Shown in pieces: positions 15,600 to 25,031 of a stretch of DNA of 64,000 nucleotides. The first letter of the stretch is position 1, and each line of letters begins with the position of its first letter. Source of the stretch: CBDDKW01 sp965230425 (GTDB lineage: Bacteria > Pseudomonadota > Gammaproteobacteria > UBA1113); assembly GCA_965230425.1 (NCBI GenBank), contig CBDDKW010000010.1, forward strand, positions 153,561 through 217,560, written 5' to 3'. The notes beneath the pieces were generated by a model. That model did not search any database, was not told the DNA's origin, and worked only from the letters and a program-made list of their open reading frames with translations. The position numbers were made by a program, and so were the translations under genes.

Positions 15600-18500
15600 A
15601 TGCCACACAGTCCAACACTCGACCAAGCAACAGTGTATGTTGCAGACTCAGTGATAAGAACGCTGCGACAACATGCCAGAACGTTTACTCAAAGAGAGAA
15701 CATCCACCTACAAGAAGTTGGCGTGAGACTCACTGAAACTCTCGGTGTAATAGATAACGCTGAGGATAACCCTGAAGATACAACTGTAAATTTACAAATC
15801 GCTGCTTGTGCAAGAGTACTGCATAGACACCTGAATTACTATGCATCAGCAGAGATTGCTGATAATGCTGAAGCGATTCAACTGTTAAAATCTGCCCTAT
15901 TCCCCCTACTAGGCTTAGATGCTAATGAATATCCCACAGCCAATCCAATTTACACAGAAAAGCTTAAGAAAAAAGTTGATAAGATGATGCGGGTCAGAGA
16001 ATTCAGCATTTATCCAAGTAGTGAGCCATTAAAACTTATCGACAAAACACTGCAAAAAGTCATGATGCGCTACTACAGCATTATTCATGATTCAGCAACG
16101 CTAAACCGAGAGAAATGCTTAGAAGACGTGGTACAGATCATCACGCACTTAGAAACCTATCATCATCTCGATAATATCAACTATGTACACGATCCAGCCT
16201 TATATACAATTATTTGTGATTTCCAGGGACAAGAAAAACAATTGTATCTGGAGTTTTACAAAAAAATCAAACGCACACTCGATGCCTGCTGTGACAGTCC
16301 TAAGCTATCAGTATTTTGGCGACGAGGTTTCGATCATCAACTATATGGTTTGCTACAAACTATTAGCATCGTTGAGGGACACGATAAACTCAAGCAACTG
16401 CGAGATGAGTATTTCCCCGCGGATACAGCAAAATATGATGATCCTAAACGCGCTATCAATTACCTGATGGCAGCATTAGGTAATAGCTTACCAGCCATTC
16501 ATGAAAATTTTGATGCGATGACTCAGGAACAAAAATATTTTGGCCTCGTTGAACCAGGGGTAGCTAATTTTCATCGTTTAGTGCAGCGATATAATTTTAC
16601 TCAAACCTTAGTACTGGATGCACCAGAAAATAATGGTTCTATTGAAAATGTGAGCATAGCCGTTGTGCCTGCTGAAGTAAAAAGCTATGCAGAATGCCAT
16701 AAGGAAAAACTGAGAAAACGTACAAAAATTATTGGCTATGCCATTGCCTTCGCCATTGCCGCATCTGCTGCATTTTTTGCTGCCGCTGGTTTTGCCGTCA
16801 TGGGTGGTGCAATATTATTTTTTGCCGCCGCCTATGTGGCGAATGTGTATTTCTACAAAACCGATATCAGCAGTACCTTAGATATTTATTTCGTTGACAC
16901 CGATAAAATGGCAAAGCTGTCCCCACCCCGACGCTTTATGCTGTATTTAAGTACCTGCCTTGGGTTCTTCTATGCGATTTGTTATGCCATGATTGCCTTT
17001 TCACCCATGTTTAGTGCTTTTAGGTTTCTCGGTAGAATTGGTTCGTTTGTACTATCCAGTTTCCTTGTCAGCCTCAGTATCATTGGTGATACAGCCATCA
17101 TGAATGTCACACTCAAACAAACGTTTGTAGAAGACTTTAAACAAAACTTCTTAGAGTTTCTTCGAGAAGCTTACAAAATGGATTTTAGCAAGAAATCTAA
17201 AAGCGAGATTGCGACGTTCCTGGCAAAACAATTTGCAATTGCTAGCCTTAAAATAGCTATGCTGAGTTTACTTATCGGTATCATTGTAGCAACAGCATTA
17301 TTAGTCAGTAATCTATGGATCTGTATCCCTGTGTGCATTGTCACAGGTTTACTAGCGACGGCTTTGACCACTGGTGCAATTATGAGAGATATTTCATCCC
17401 TACTATTGGTGGCTTATTTTCTTATCGCCGCCTGTGCTATTATTACAGCAGCGGTATTCGCCTCTGGCTTAAGTTTTATTCCTGCAGTTTTTCTTCCCGT
17501 ATCCATTGTGACTATCATATTAATTTCTGGTGCCACTGTTCTTGAATTATTCTTTAATATTAAAGTCTACAGTAATACTGCAGTCATTATTCGAGATATT
17601 GCGGATTGGTGTAATACCAAATTAACAAAATTTGGCGATTGGCTAATTCGCAAGGCTAACGGACAACCTGAGCCGGCAGTTGATAAAAGTAACGTCAACC
17701 CCGCCGTACCACTGGTTGCTATAGGCGCTGCTGTACTCGCTGCAGCAGTATCAGGTTTAGTATTTCTTAGTGCTATCGGTAATGCTAATTCAGCCGTGCC
17801 ATCTTATAAAGGCTTCAAGCTGATTTCACGCTTTTCAGTGAAATTTGCCAAGATACTTGCATTCATTGGCTATGGTAGTGGATCATTAGCAGCAACCTGG
17901 GGTAACAGTGTCGCCGCCTACAGAGTCAGCCCGCCCAACTATGAGACACCTCAACAATTGCAAACAGTGCCTACCATGACAGAAAAAAGCAAACCTAGTA
18001 TACAACTAGCATCAAACATGCCCATAGATTATTTATCAACGCCCAATCACTTTGGGGGACCGGTGATGCCATCACCGGGTTATCACATGCCAGCAAGACA
18101 CTATAGCAACGGCAGTGCTTCCCCAGCTTTTCCAAGCCACGGACAATCTAGTACTTCAATGCAAACCTACCCACAGGCCACACCAGCTACTGGCACCAGC
18201 TCTGGATATTCAACGCCTGGCCTTGATGAATATGCTCAACCTGGCTACGCAAACGGCTCAACAACAGCCTATCCTGGCTATCCTGATTTAACACCGCTAA
18301 ACACTGGTGGCACCCGAGCAGGTTACCCGCAGCAAGCAACAAGGATTTATAACGGCTACCCTAACTTATCAACACCAATGAGTAGCCATACTCAAGTAGG
18401 CTATCCACCGCAGGCTGCAAGGTCTTATAGCACTTACTCTACTCCGCCACAGTATGGAGTAGGTACACCAGCCGGATACCCTAATTCAGGCTTCCAGGCT

Positions 18501-18635
18501 AACCGAGATACCCCTCGATTCTTTTCTCCAGGCACATCACCTGCTTCTGGTTATCCGCCGCAGCCCGGAACACATACACCTGCACCACAATATAACCCTA
18601 CAAGGGGCTATCCAAACACGCCTAGATATCAATAA
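15600..18635 (+). CDS. Large polytopic membrane protein with P/Y/G-rich tail, paralogue A
   Basis: A 1011-residue protein of no recognised family. Residues 1 to about 370 are soluble and helical, with blocks shared with the next gene (IAACARVLHRHL, KRTLDACCDSPKLSVF). Residues about 375-735 hold some eight hydrophobic spans rich in alanine (for example GYAIAFAIAASAAFFAAAGF and ISSLLLVAYFLIAACAIITA). Residues about 780-1011 are disordered and rich in proline, tyrosine, glycine and serine. This tail has recurrent GYP units, a two-fold pattern of the form GYPxQAxRxYxxY, and two PPxY strings (PPNY, PPQY). No signal peptide precedes the soluble half. The weak leader ATAGAGAATTATAAAA resembles that of the downstream paralogue. 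A host-directed or surface role is only a guess. Confidence 0.75.
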   Translation: MPHSPTLDQATVYVADSVIRTLRQHARTFTQRENIHLQEVGVRLTETLGVIDNAEDNPEDTTVNLQIAACARVLHRHLNYYASAEIADNAEAIQLLKSALFPLLGLDANEYPTANPIYTEKLKKKVDKMMRVREFSIYPSSEPLKLIDKTLQKVMMRYYSIIHDSATLNREKCLEDVVQIITHLETYHHLDNINYVHDPALYTIICDFQGQEKQLYLEFYKKIKRTLDACCDSPKLSVFWRRGFDHQLYGLLQTISIVEGHDKLKQLRDEYFPADTAKYDDPKRAINYLMAALGNSLPAIHENFDAMTQEQKYFGLVEPGVANFHRLVQRYNFTQTLVLDAPENNGSIENVSIAVVPAEVKSYAECHKEKLRKRTKIIGYAIAFAIAASAAFFAAAGFAVMGGAILFFAAAYVANVYFYKTDISSTLDIYFVDTDKMAKLSPPRRFMLYLSTCLGFFYAICYAMIAFSPMFSAFRFLGRIGSFVLSSFLVSLSIIGDTAIMNVTLKQTFVEDFKQNFLEFLREAYKMDFSKKSKSEIATFLAKQFAIASLKIAMLSLLIGIIVATALLVSNLWICIPVCIVTGLLATALTTGAIMRDISSLLLVAYFLIAACAIITAAVFASGLSFIPAVFLPVSIVTIILISGATVLELFFNIKVYSNTAVIIRDIADWCNTKLTKFGDWLIRKANGQPEPAVDKSNVNPAVPLVAIGAAVLAAAVSGLVFLSAIGNANSAVPSYKGFKLISRFSVKFAKILAFIGYGSGSLAATWGNSVAAYRVSPPNYETPQQLQTVPTMTEKSKPSIQLASNMPIDYLSTPNHFGGPVMPSPGYHMPARHYSNGSASPAFPSHGQSSTSMQTYPQATPATGTSSGYSTPGLDEYAQPGYANGSTTAYPGYPDLTPLNTGGTRAGYPQQATRIYNGYPNLSTPMSSHTQVGYPPQAARSYSTYSTPPQYGVGTPAGYPNSGFQANRDTPRFFSPGTSPASGYPPQPGTHTPAPQYNPTRGYPNTPRYQ

Positions 18636-18917
18636 TACGGTCATCATTCACGTATATAAATTACTTGTAATTTCAAGCAATTATCTTCAAAATGCCGCCT
18701 TTCTATTAATACTTACCTTACGATAGGGCACACGATGGCAAAGGTACCGTACTTGATGCTCCAAACTTGGAGCCTTATAACTTAATCCTCTGATTTAATT
18801 CAGTTTTCTCCGCATATAGGACCAAGACATAACGTTCGGCATGTCTTTAAGATTACATTAATAATTATTAGGTATGATAGCCACACAAGAATGGGATAGA
18901 AATAGAGAATAATAACG

Positions 18918-21647
18918 ATGCCAACAACATCTGAACGTTTTATAAGACAGTGTATAGACTCGTACAAAAAGAGTGATGACTTGCATCTGCGTGAAATTAG
19001 TATTCGCCTAGAAGAAACACTAGCTTTTCGCAATGTTGATGGTGAGCCATACTCAGAACAGCAAACAATCGCCGCATGCGCTAGAGTATTACACCGTCAT
19101 TTAGGTGTCTATGCCGAACCCTATTCAAGCAAACCACAACAAGGCAGTATCAAATCTTTAAAATACGCGCTGTGTAAACTTCTAGATTTGGATGAGAAAA
19201 AATATCAAGATAATGATAAGTATGATGCCAAACTACGTATGCAACTCAATGGTGAAATGCGTAAACAAGAATTTAGCATACTGCCAAGTAACAAACGCCT
19301 CAAATTGATTAATCGTACCATACAGCAAGTGATGGAACACTATTACACGATTATTCATACACCTAACATGCCCAAGAGAGATATGGCATTAGAAGAAGCT
19401 GCCAGTATCATAACTCATTTAGAAAATTATTATAATGTAGATGAGCTTGGACTTATTGTAGATCCTACATTACAAGATATTATTAACACCCATAAGCAAG
19501 CTGAAGAAGATGAATATCTCGATATCTATAAGCGTTTCAAACGCACATTAGATGCCTGTTGTGACAATCCAAAAATCTCTGTGTTTAGAAATTTCTTCAC
19601 AGGATTGCCAGTCATCAACCAACTCACATCTCGCTGGGGCTTCGATGCAGAGTTGTATAACTTATTACAAGCTGTGAGTTATACTGAAGGATTCACATAT
19701 CTTCATGCATTACGTGATGCATATTTTAAAGATGATGAACCAAAGCACAATCCCAAACGCCACGTCAATTACTTATTGTCAGAATTAGGCAATGCTATAC
19801 CTTGCATCCATGCAAATGATATACCCGCATTAACAAAATCACAGAAATTTCATGGCTTAGTGAACCCTGCCATAAAAACATTCAATAAATTGTCTCATCG
19901 AGTAGATTATCCATATAGCCTTGATATTAAAAATGAAGATGATGAAAACATCGATAGCATTCAAGTTGAAGTAAAGAAGCGTAAAGATAAAACCCATGCA
20001 GAATACCAAAGAGAATTAAAGAAAAAAATTATTATTGGCGTAGCAACTGTATTAACACTGATTATTGCCTGCTCTGCTGCTGCCTTTGCGGCCAGTGGTT
20101 TTGGTATTGTCGCCTTTGCCGCCTTAGCTTTTGCCTGTACTTATACAATTAATGTTGTCTTCTATCTGCAAGAGTTAATTGATACCTTTACCTTTTTTAT
20201 TGTTGATTTTGATGAATTAAGAAATTTAAGTCGCGGCCAACATATTAAAATCGCACTTAGTATGATTCTTGGTGTATTTTATGCTGTTGCAGTCAGCATG
20301 ATGGGCTTTGTCCCATTAAAAAACATGTTCAGCTTTTGTCATAAGGTAGGGTCCTTTATCATTGCAGGCCTTATTACCATCGGCGCGGTCATATGTGATA
20401 GCTCAATTATGTACGCTACACTCAAAGGCCTCATCGTTGAAAAGTTTGGTAAAAATATACTAAAATTCTTTAATAAAGCTTATGACACAGATTTTAGCCA
20501 AAAATCTAAACTCGATATTCTTAAGTTTTTTAGTATCAAGCTTCTCAGTGCTACATTTAAATTAGTTGCCATTGCCGGATTAGCGACTATAGCCGTATTT
20601 ACTGCGATTGCTTGGTCCAGCACTCTCTGGATCACCATCCCCGCGTGTACTGCCTTAGGCCTAGTAGCTGCTGCTATTGCGATGCGGGACGTCACCGTAT
20701 TACTCGCACTAGCATTCGCGGCAACAATTGCCTGTGGCATCATCACCTTTGGTGTATTTGTCAGTGGTTTAACCTTCTTACCTCCAGCAATAATGTTAAC
20801 TATTGTTGTGGGAGCATCTGTTTTAGAGTTTATTTTTAACATCAAGGTCATGACTAAATCCGCCTTACTGATAAAAGATGTTGGAGATTACTTAGCAAAT
20901 AAATTTGACTCCTGGTGTAAAAAAATCAAAAACAAATTAACTGGCAAGACTACACCTAGTGAAAACAAAGCCAATGTTAACCCTGCGCAAACAGCAGAAG
21001 CCATTGCTTCCGGTGCAGTTACAGGTATTGGCGTCGCAATGGTTGTTGGTAATGCCATCGCAAATGCAAAACCTGCAGTACCCAGCTATAAAAGCTACCA
21101 CTGGCTTTCTCGCCTGTCAGTTGCTGCGGCTAAACTCTTGGCCTTTTTTAGCTATGGAGCAGGATCCTTTTCTCCCTGTATTATTCCTGCTGTTCAAGGC
21201 TTTAAAGATAGATTACCTGAACATGCAAATCCAAAACATGACGAAGATATTGTATCCTTAAAAGAAAAAAATACTCATCAAGCTACTGCTAATGAGATTT
21301 TAGTTACACTGCCAAAACCTCAAAAATCTCATGCTCCCTCAATGCAGCAAGCCCAAGTGTTCTCATTTACTAGAGACACAAGGCCACAACAGAGCTATTC
21401 GCCTCGTGCTTATAATAGTAGCACTGTAGGGTCAACTCGGACACCAATGAGTTATCCCATTAACCTTGGCGGCTATCAAACACATATTTTAGGCACACCG
21501 CCATCACCACATAATGCTGATAGACCTGTACCTACAGGCAATCGTTATCGTTGGTTTAATCGTGCACCTGCACAAGATAATACTGTTGGTTACGTCAGTG
21601 AGAATGAAGATCAGCTACGTTACAGTTCTCAGGGCAGTCCCCGGTAA
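18918..21647 (+). CDS. Large polytopic membrane protein, paralogue B
   Basis: A 909-residue protein, collinear with the preceding 1011-residue protein through the soluble N-terminal half and the membrane region. Shared blocks include TIAACARVLHRHL, KRTLDACCDNPKISVF, the SQKSKLDILKFF linker and the NVNPA segment before the last spans. Hydrophobic spans run from about residue 370 to 715. The C-terminal tail (about 770-909) is again hydrophilic and low complexity but lacks the dense GYP pattern. The leader ATAGAGAATAATAACG is similar to paralogue A. The 282-base spacer between the two genes holds a short hairpin GCTCCAAACTTGGAGC (18760-18775) without a T-run and no gene. The pair arose by tandem duplication followed by strong divergence. 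Function unknown. Confidence 0.75.
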   Translation: MPTTSERFIRQCIDSYKKSDDLHLREISIRLEETLAFRNVDGEPYSEQQTIAACARVLHRHLGVYAEPYSSKPQQGSIKSLKYALCKLLDLDEKKYQDNDKYDAKLRMQLNGEMRKQEFSILPSNKRLKLINRTIQQVMEHYYTIIHTPNMPKRDMALEEAASIITHLENYYNVDELGLIVDPTLQDIINTHKQAEEDEYLDIYKRFKRTLDACCDNPKISVFRNFFTGLPVINQLTSRWGFDAELYNLLQAVSYTEGFTYLHALRDAYFKDDEPKHNPKRHVNYLLSELGNAIPCIHANDIPALTKSQKFHGLVNPAIKTFNKLSHRVDYPYSLDIKNEDDENIDSIQVEVKKRKDKTHAEYQRELKKKIIIGVATVLTLIIACSAAAFAASGFGIVAFAALAFACTYTINVVFYLQELIDTFTFFIVDFDELRNLSRGQHIKIALSMILGVFYAVAVSMMGFVPLKNMFSFCHKVGSFIIAGLITIGAVICDSSIMYATLKGLIVEKFGKNILKFFNKAYDTDFSQKSKLDILKFFSIKLLSATFKLVAIAGLATIAVFTAIAWSSTLWITIPACTALGLVAAAIAMRDVTVLLALAFAATIACGIITFGVFVSGLTFLPPAIMLTIVVGASVLEFIFNIKVMTKSALLIKDVGDYLANKFDSWCKKIKNKLTGKTTPSENKANVNPAQTAEAIASGAVTGIGVAMVVGNAIANAKPAVPSYKSYHWLSRLSVAAAKLLAFFSYGAGSFSPCIIPAVQGFKDRLPEHANPKHDEDIVSLKEKNTHQATANEILVTLPKPQKSHAPSMQQAQVFSFTRDTRPQQSYSPRAYNSSTVGSTRTPMSYPINLGGYQTHILGTPPSPHNADRPVPTGNRYRWFNRAPAQDNTVGYVSENEDQLRYSSQGSPR

Positions 21648-21655
21648 TTATTGCT

Positions 21656-21720
21656 AGGTAGTCAAATCGGCAGGAGATCCCACGTGCTTCGCACTCGGGA
21701 TAACAACATATTTTATAGCG
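21656..21720. repeat. Dispersed REP-like repeat fragment
   Basis: GTAGTCAAATCGGCAGGAGA is followed by a hairpin around CCCACGTGCTTCGCACTCGG and GATAACAACA. The same head sequence occurs at 7176, about 30858 and, inverted, at 33182-33205. It lies between the convergent paralogue B and sixA genes. Confidence 0.7.
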
Positions 21721-21760
21721 ATAACATGATTGATGGCGGCTGTCTGCAATATAACTGTAA

Positions 21761-22252
21761 TTACTGCTTGGCAGGTATGTCAAAAGCAAGTTGCTTCCCT
21801 CCACCGGCACAAACTGCCTGCCATGTGTCCACGGCAAATTCAATGGATACAATAGTACAGGTTGGCATGTGTCGACGTAATTCATGACTTAACAGGGATG
21901 CTAAGTCAGAAATACCCGGGTTATGTGCTACTAACATGGCACTATTGTGCTGGTCATCAATATGATTAATGGCATTGAGCAATGTATTTGGATCCGCATT
22001 GTAAAGTGCTTCTTGTTGAATGATAGCCAATTCATCGTAATGTAATTGTTCTGCGATTAATCGTGCTGTTGTAATGGCTCGGGTTGCCGGGCTTGATAAA
22101 ATCACATCCATCTGTATGCCCTGCTCTGCCAATTTTTTTCCCATCATCGGTGCTACACGTAAACCCCGCTGATTGAGCGTGCGTTGCTTATCGCTAATCT
22201 CGGGATTACCCCAATCTGATTTCGCATGTCGTACTAAATATAAGGTTTTCAT
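21761..22252 (-). CDS. sixA: SixA-like phosphohistidine phosphatase
   Basis: A 163-residue histidine-phosphatase-superfamily protein. The catalytic RHAKSDWG motif begins at about residue 7 (histidine 8), and SSPATRAITTARLIAEQL and LVAHNPGISDLASLL supply the other conserved arginine and histidine. Length and the RHAKS form match SixA, which in E. coli removes phosphate from histidine of HPt domains or PTS-Ntr NPr. Both kinds of possible substrate are encoded in this window: the HPt of the hybrid kinase at 38.5 kb and the PTS-Ntr block at 46 kb. The link is inference. It stands alone, downstream of a 160-bp hairpin repeat. Confidence 0.88.
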   Translation of the reverse strand: MKTLYLVRHAKSDWGNPEISDKQRTLNQRGLRVAPMMGKKLAEQGIQMDVILSSPATRAITTARLIAEQLHYDELAIIQQEALYNADPNTLLNAINHIDDQHNSAMLVAHNPGISDLASLLSHELRRHMPTCTIVSIEFAVDTWQAVCAGGGKQLAFDIPAKQ

Positions 22253-22341
22253 GCCACGATATCCCTCTATAATTCGTCTTCAACATACAGCAAATATGCT
22301 AGCCTAGTCTAGCAATGCTACTGCGAGCAACAGCTATAACT

Positions 22342-22501
22342 AATAAAAATCCCCGAAGCAAGCCTCGGGGTATTTTATTTCCTAGTAATATTTCGCCTGC
22401 GCGAACCAAGTTCGCGCGACGGCGACTTAAGGGGAGTCTACGCTGACTCCCCTTAAGAATCCCCAAGCGTAAAGTGCCCGCAGCAAGCTGCGGGGAATCA
22501 A
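22342..22501. repeat. 160-bp hairpin-rich dispersed repeat, copy 2
   Basis: Matches 12732-12891 over the full 160 bases with few changes. It begins AATAAAAATCCCCGAAGCAA, whose CCCCGA...TCGGGG stem is followed by TATTTTATTT like a terminator. It ends with CCCGCAGCAAGCTGCGGGG and AATCAA. It occupies most of the 320-base space between the SpoIIE-type phosphatase stop and the sixA start; the remainder shows nothing recognisable. Confidence 0.9.
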
Positions 22502-22572
22502 GTTTAAGCTAAAACACTGATGCATGGCATTGACAATACATCTTATGTTTCAACAACCTATACTCACTGACT

Positions 22573-23733
22573 TTATATGGTTAATTCCATCAAAGTAATA
22601 TCATCACCCTGGTCTTTACCATAGCGGTAATCCGATAATTTTTGTTCTAGCCTTGTGAAAATAGCATTAGATTCTGCCTCTTGTTCAAACAATTCCAACA
22701 AACGCCCTTCACCAAACATTTCGCCTTGATCATTCTCGGCTTCAATCACCCCATCTGAAAATAAATAAATTTTATCATTTTCTTTAACTTCAAAACTATC
22801 AAGCTCGGTGGAAAATTCAGCATCTTTTAAAATACCCAATGGCAAATGGCTAGAGCATAAATAAGCAGTAGGCCCTTCCTGGCAGCGGTAAATGATGCCA
22901 TCAGGCAAACCGCCATTCCATACTTGCACGGTATTGTCCGTGCTGCTCACTGACAACATTGCCGCAGCGCAGAAAAAGCCAGTGGGTAAAATTTGTTGTA
23001 ATTTCTTATTGATCTCTTGCAAAATAACTTCAATGGATAAACCTTTTTCAGTCATCGTGTAGAAAGCTGAGGCTACTGGCATAGTACCAATGGCGGCAGG
23101 CAAACCATGGCCGGTAAAATCACCTAAAATCACATGTAAATCACCTTTAGGATTTTGTGCTGCTAATAAAAAATCACCACTGAAGGTAGACATCGGTGAT
23201 AACAGATAACGTAATTTTTCATAATTTAAAGCACCTGCACGGGTAAAGCTTTCAAATAAATTTTTGGCAATAACGCGTTCTGTGGCCATTAATTGCTTAT
23301 AGTTAGCTAGTTCTTTTTCTTGACGGCGGATCTTTGTCACTCGATGGCGGATCCGTGCTAAACACTGTAGCTTTGTACTCAATAAAGATTCATGGTAATT
23401 AGCCGACATAATTTCATCGATGATTTCGTGGGCAGTAATATCAAAATCATCTGATAGATCATGCACAATATATAAAGCGGGAATATAGCGCGGTTGGAAT
23501 AAAGCTTTAAGCTCATGGGTAAAATTCAATAGCTGTTGGGTAAATTGATTGGGATAGAGAATAATCGCTTTGACTTCTTCTTCAGCCAAGCTTGGGTCGA
23601 GCTTCTTATTCATGATTTGCCAGTAAATCTGATAACCCAAATGAATTAATTGTTTTTCAAGCTTGATGCTATGTTCTGATTTACCATCGGTGACAACTAT
23701 GATTGTTTTATCTTCAGCGGTCTGCTCTTGCAC
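22573..23733 (-). CDS. SpoIIE/RsbU-type PP2C phosphatase with degenerate receiver-like N terminus
   Basis: A 386-residue protein. Residues about 1-125 have the alternating fold of a response-regulator receiver (TIIVVTDGKSEHSIKLEKQL) but lack a clear phospho-aspartate pocket. A charged helical linker (about 130-165, RVTKIRRQEKELANYKQL) leads to the PP2C-type serine phosphatase domain (about 170-386). That domain has the metal-binding aspartates in VILGDFTGHGLPAAIGTM, YLFSDGVIEA and KDQGDDITLME. Such phosphatases reactivate phosphorylated STAS anti-anti-sigma proteins, and a STAS gene lies 11 bases upstream in the same unit. P. aeruginosa HsbR is organised similarly but has an added kinase domain that is missing here. 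The position just downstream of the type IVb pilus cluster suggests a role in surface behaviour (inference). Confidence 0.88.
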   Translation of the reverse strand: MQEQTAEDKTIIVVTDGKSEHSIKLEKQLIHLGYQIYWQIMNKKLDPSLAEEEVKAIILYPNQFTQQLLNFTHELKALFQPRYIPALYIVHDLSDDFDITAHEIIDEIMSANYHESLLSTKLQCLARIRHRVTKIRRQEKELANYKQLMATERVIAKNLFESFTRAGALNYEKLRYLLSPMSTFSGDFLLAAQNPKGDLHVILGDFTGHGLPAAIGTMPVASAFYTMTEKGLSIEVILQEINKKLQQILPTGFFCAAAMLSVSSTDNTVQVWNGGLPDGIIYRCQEGPTAYLCSSHLPLGILKDAEFSTELDSFEVKENDKIYLFSDGVIEAENDQGEMFGEGRLLELFEQEAESNAIFTRLEQKLSDYRYGKDQGDDITLMELTI

Positions 23734-23744
23734 TGTCGCTACCT

Positions 23745-24044
23745 TTAGCGCACTTCGAAGAGTTGGTCAAACATAGCGATTTCTAGGCTGCGTTTAACTG
23801 TAGGTTGAGGATTTAACAATCGTAAGCATTTATCTTCACCTACAAATTCGCGAAAGAGTAATAACATGCCAAATGCTGCACTATCAATGTGCTCAACTTT
23901 TTCAAGGTTGATGTTATAAGCTTTTTTATCCGGCTGGTTGCGGTAGGCATTCCGAAAAGGGGTATGCACGCTAAAATCGAAGCGGCCATCAATGTTAATC
24001 ACTAGTGTATCATCATTATCAGTTAATTCAGATGTAATAGACAT
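23745..24044 (-). CDS. STAS-domain anti-anti-sigma factor
   Basis: A 99-residue single STAS domain, starting at the ATG at 24044 because it is preceded by a strong GAGGAGAGAG; a longer frame to 24083 would place this site inside the gene. The motif HIDSAAFGMLLLF holds the serine normally phosphorylated by a partner anti-sigma kinase, and LRLLNPQPTVKRSLEIA is the usual C-terminal helix region. It likely forms a partner-switch pair with the downstream PP2C phosphatase. No kinase/anti-sigma gene is in this window, so the third partner must be elsewhere or absent. Its resemblance is closest to HsbA-type proteins. Confidence 0.88.
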   Translation of the reverse strand: MSITSELTDNDDTLVINIDGRFDFSVHTPFRNAYRNQPDKKAYNINLEKVEHIDSAAFGMLLLFREFVGEDKCLRLLNPQPTVKRSLEIAMFDQLFEVR

Positions 24045-24091
24045 ACCTCTCTCCTCTTCGTCAATCCCCGCGGATATCACCAACGGATGCT

Positions 24092-24197
24092 ATGGATACC
24101 ACGGTCAAACCGCGGTATGACGTCACTAAACTCTAATCAGTCGCTGTTAACATCAGCAACGAGTTCATGGATACCACGGTCAAGCCGCAGTATGACG
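24092..24197. repeat. Two direct copies of a 31-bp palindromic repeat
   Basis: ATGGATACCACGGTCAARCC plus GCRGTATGACG occurs at 24092-24122 and 24167-24197, 75 bases apart. Each copy can fold as ATACCACGG / CCGCGGTAT with a TCAAA loop. The repeats fill the gap between pilP and the STAS gene, and one arm may act as a weak terminator for the pilus transcript. No T-run follows. Confidence 0.8.
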
Positions 24198-24207
24198 GCG
24201 TAAAACT

Positions 24208-25008
24208 CTAATCAATCGTCGCGGGCATGGCTAAAAAGTGTTGCTGCCCATCCTGCAACAAGGTGACACCCATACTATTAATCTTACTCACCACAGAACC
24301 ATCAGGTAAATGGGTACCCACTTTCACTTGATAATAAGACGAACCAGCGACTAGCACCGCTTGCCATGCTCCCTGTGCTTTGCCTACATAGCTAACTTCT
24401 AAACCTTTTGTTGTTTTACTGGTGGCGGAGGTTGATGCTGACGTGGCTAAGGGATGGCCAGACATTTTTGCCTTAATTGCTTGTGTCTGCACTAAGGTTT
24501 TCGCCTCTGCTAATTTAGACGTTGCAATAGATGCATTGGTTTGCGCTAAACGTTGTTGCAGTTGGGCTAACTGGTATTCATTAATTAATTTCACATACTC
24601 TGCTTGTGCCTGTTGACTTTCCTGCAGTAAAGCTAATTGTTCAGGGGTTGGTTTTGACTTGGGTACCTGGGTAACTTGGTTTGATGGTTGAGTTGTCTGC
24701 TGACCCTGTGTTGCACCTGTAGTTTGCCCAGCCACAATACCTTGCGAGTTAGCTTGATTATGATTCATAAACTGATGACCTGCCTGCTGGCCTGAACTTG
24801 ACTGCGAGGTGGATTGGCTTGCTTGCTGATGCTGCTGTATTGCAGAACCAGTCTGCGCTGGTGGTGTTTTTACGGCTGTTTGCGTTGTTTTAGGTGGTGG
24901 CGCACTGTTGCTGCCCGTATTTGGGAACAAAATTCCATAGGCTAAATAACCACAAATCCCTAATAAGAGAATGGTTATCACTAGTATGACTTTTTGTTTC
25001 GTTTCCAT
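24208..25008 (-). CDS. pilP: Type IVb pilus biogenesis protein PilP
   Basis: About 266 residues from the ATG at 25008; a GTG three codons upstream is also possible. One N-terminal membrane anchor (KVILVITILLLGICGYLAYG) is followed by a long glutamine/serine/threonine-rich linker (about 35-125) and a helical stretch rich in alanine and glutamine. A small C-terminal beta domain ends GVTLLQDGQQHFLAMPATID. This architecture and its place directly after pilO match PilP of the R64 thin-pilus family, an inner-membrane-anchored periplasmic protein thought to link the inner-membrane platform and the secretin. It is the last gene of the pilus unit. Confidence 0.82.
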   Translation of the reverse strand: METKQKVILVITILLLGICGYLAYGILFPNTGSNSAPPPKTTQTAVKTPPAQTGSAIQQHQQASQSTSQSSSGQQAGHQFMNHNQANSQGIVAGQTTGATQGQQTTQPSNQVTQVPKSKPTPEQLALLQESQQAQAEYVKLINEYQLAQLQQRLAQTNASIATSKLAEAKTLVQTQAIKAKMSGHPLATSASTSATSKTTKGLEVSYVGKAQGAWQAVLVAGSSYYQVKVGTHLPDGSVVSKINSMGVTLLQDGQQHFLAMPATID

Positions 25009-25031
25009 TGTCTTCACCCTATACTTAAAGT

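Noticed and set aside
18800..19033. 77-codon minus-strand frame at the start of paralogue B
   Set aside because: Overlaps the coding start of a clear large gene and lacks a ribosome-binding site.
21648..21887. Small genes on either strand around the sixA 3' end
   Set aside because: The frames cover a dispersed repeat or antisense of sixA.
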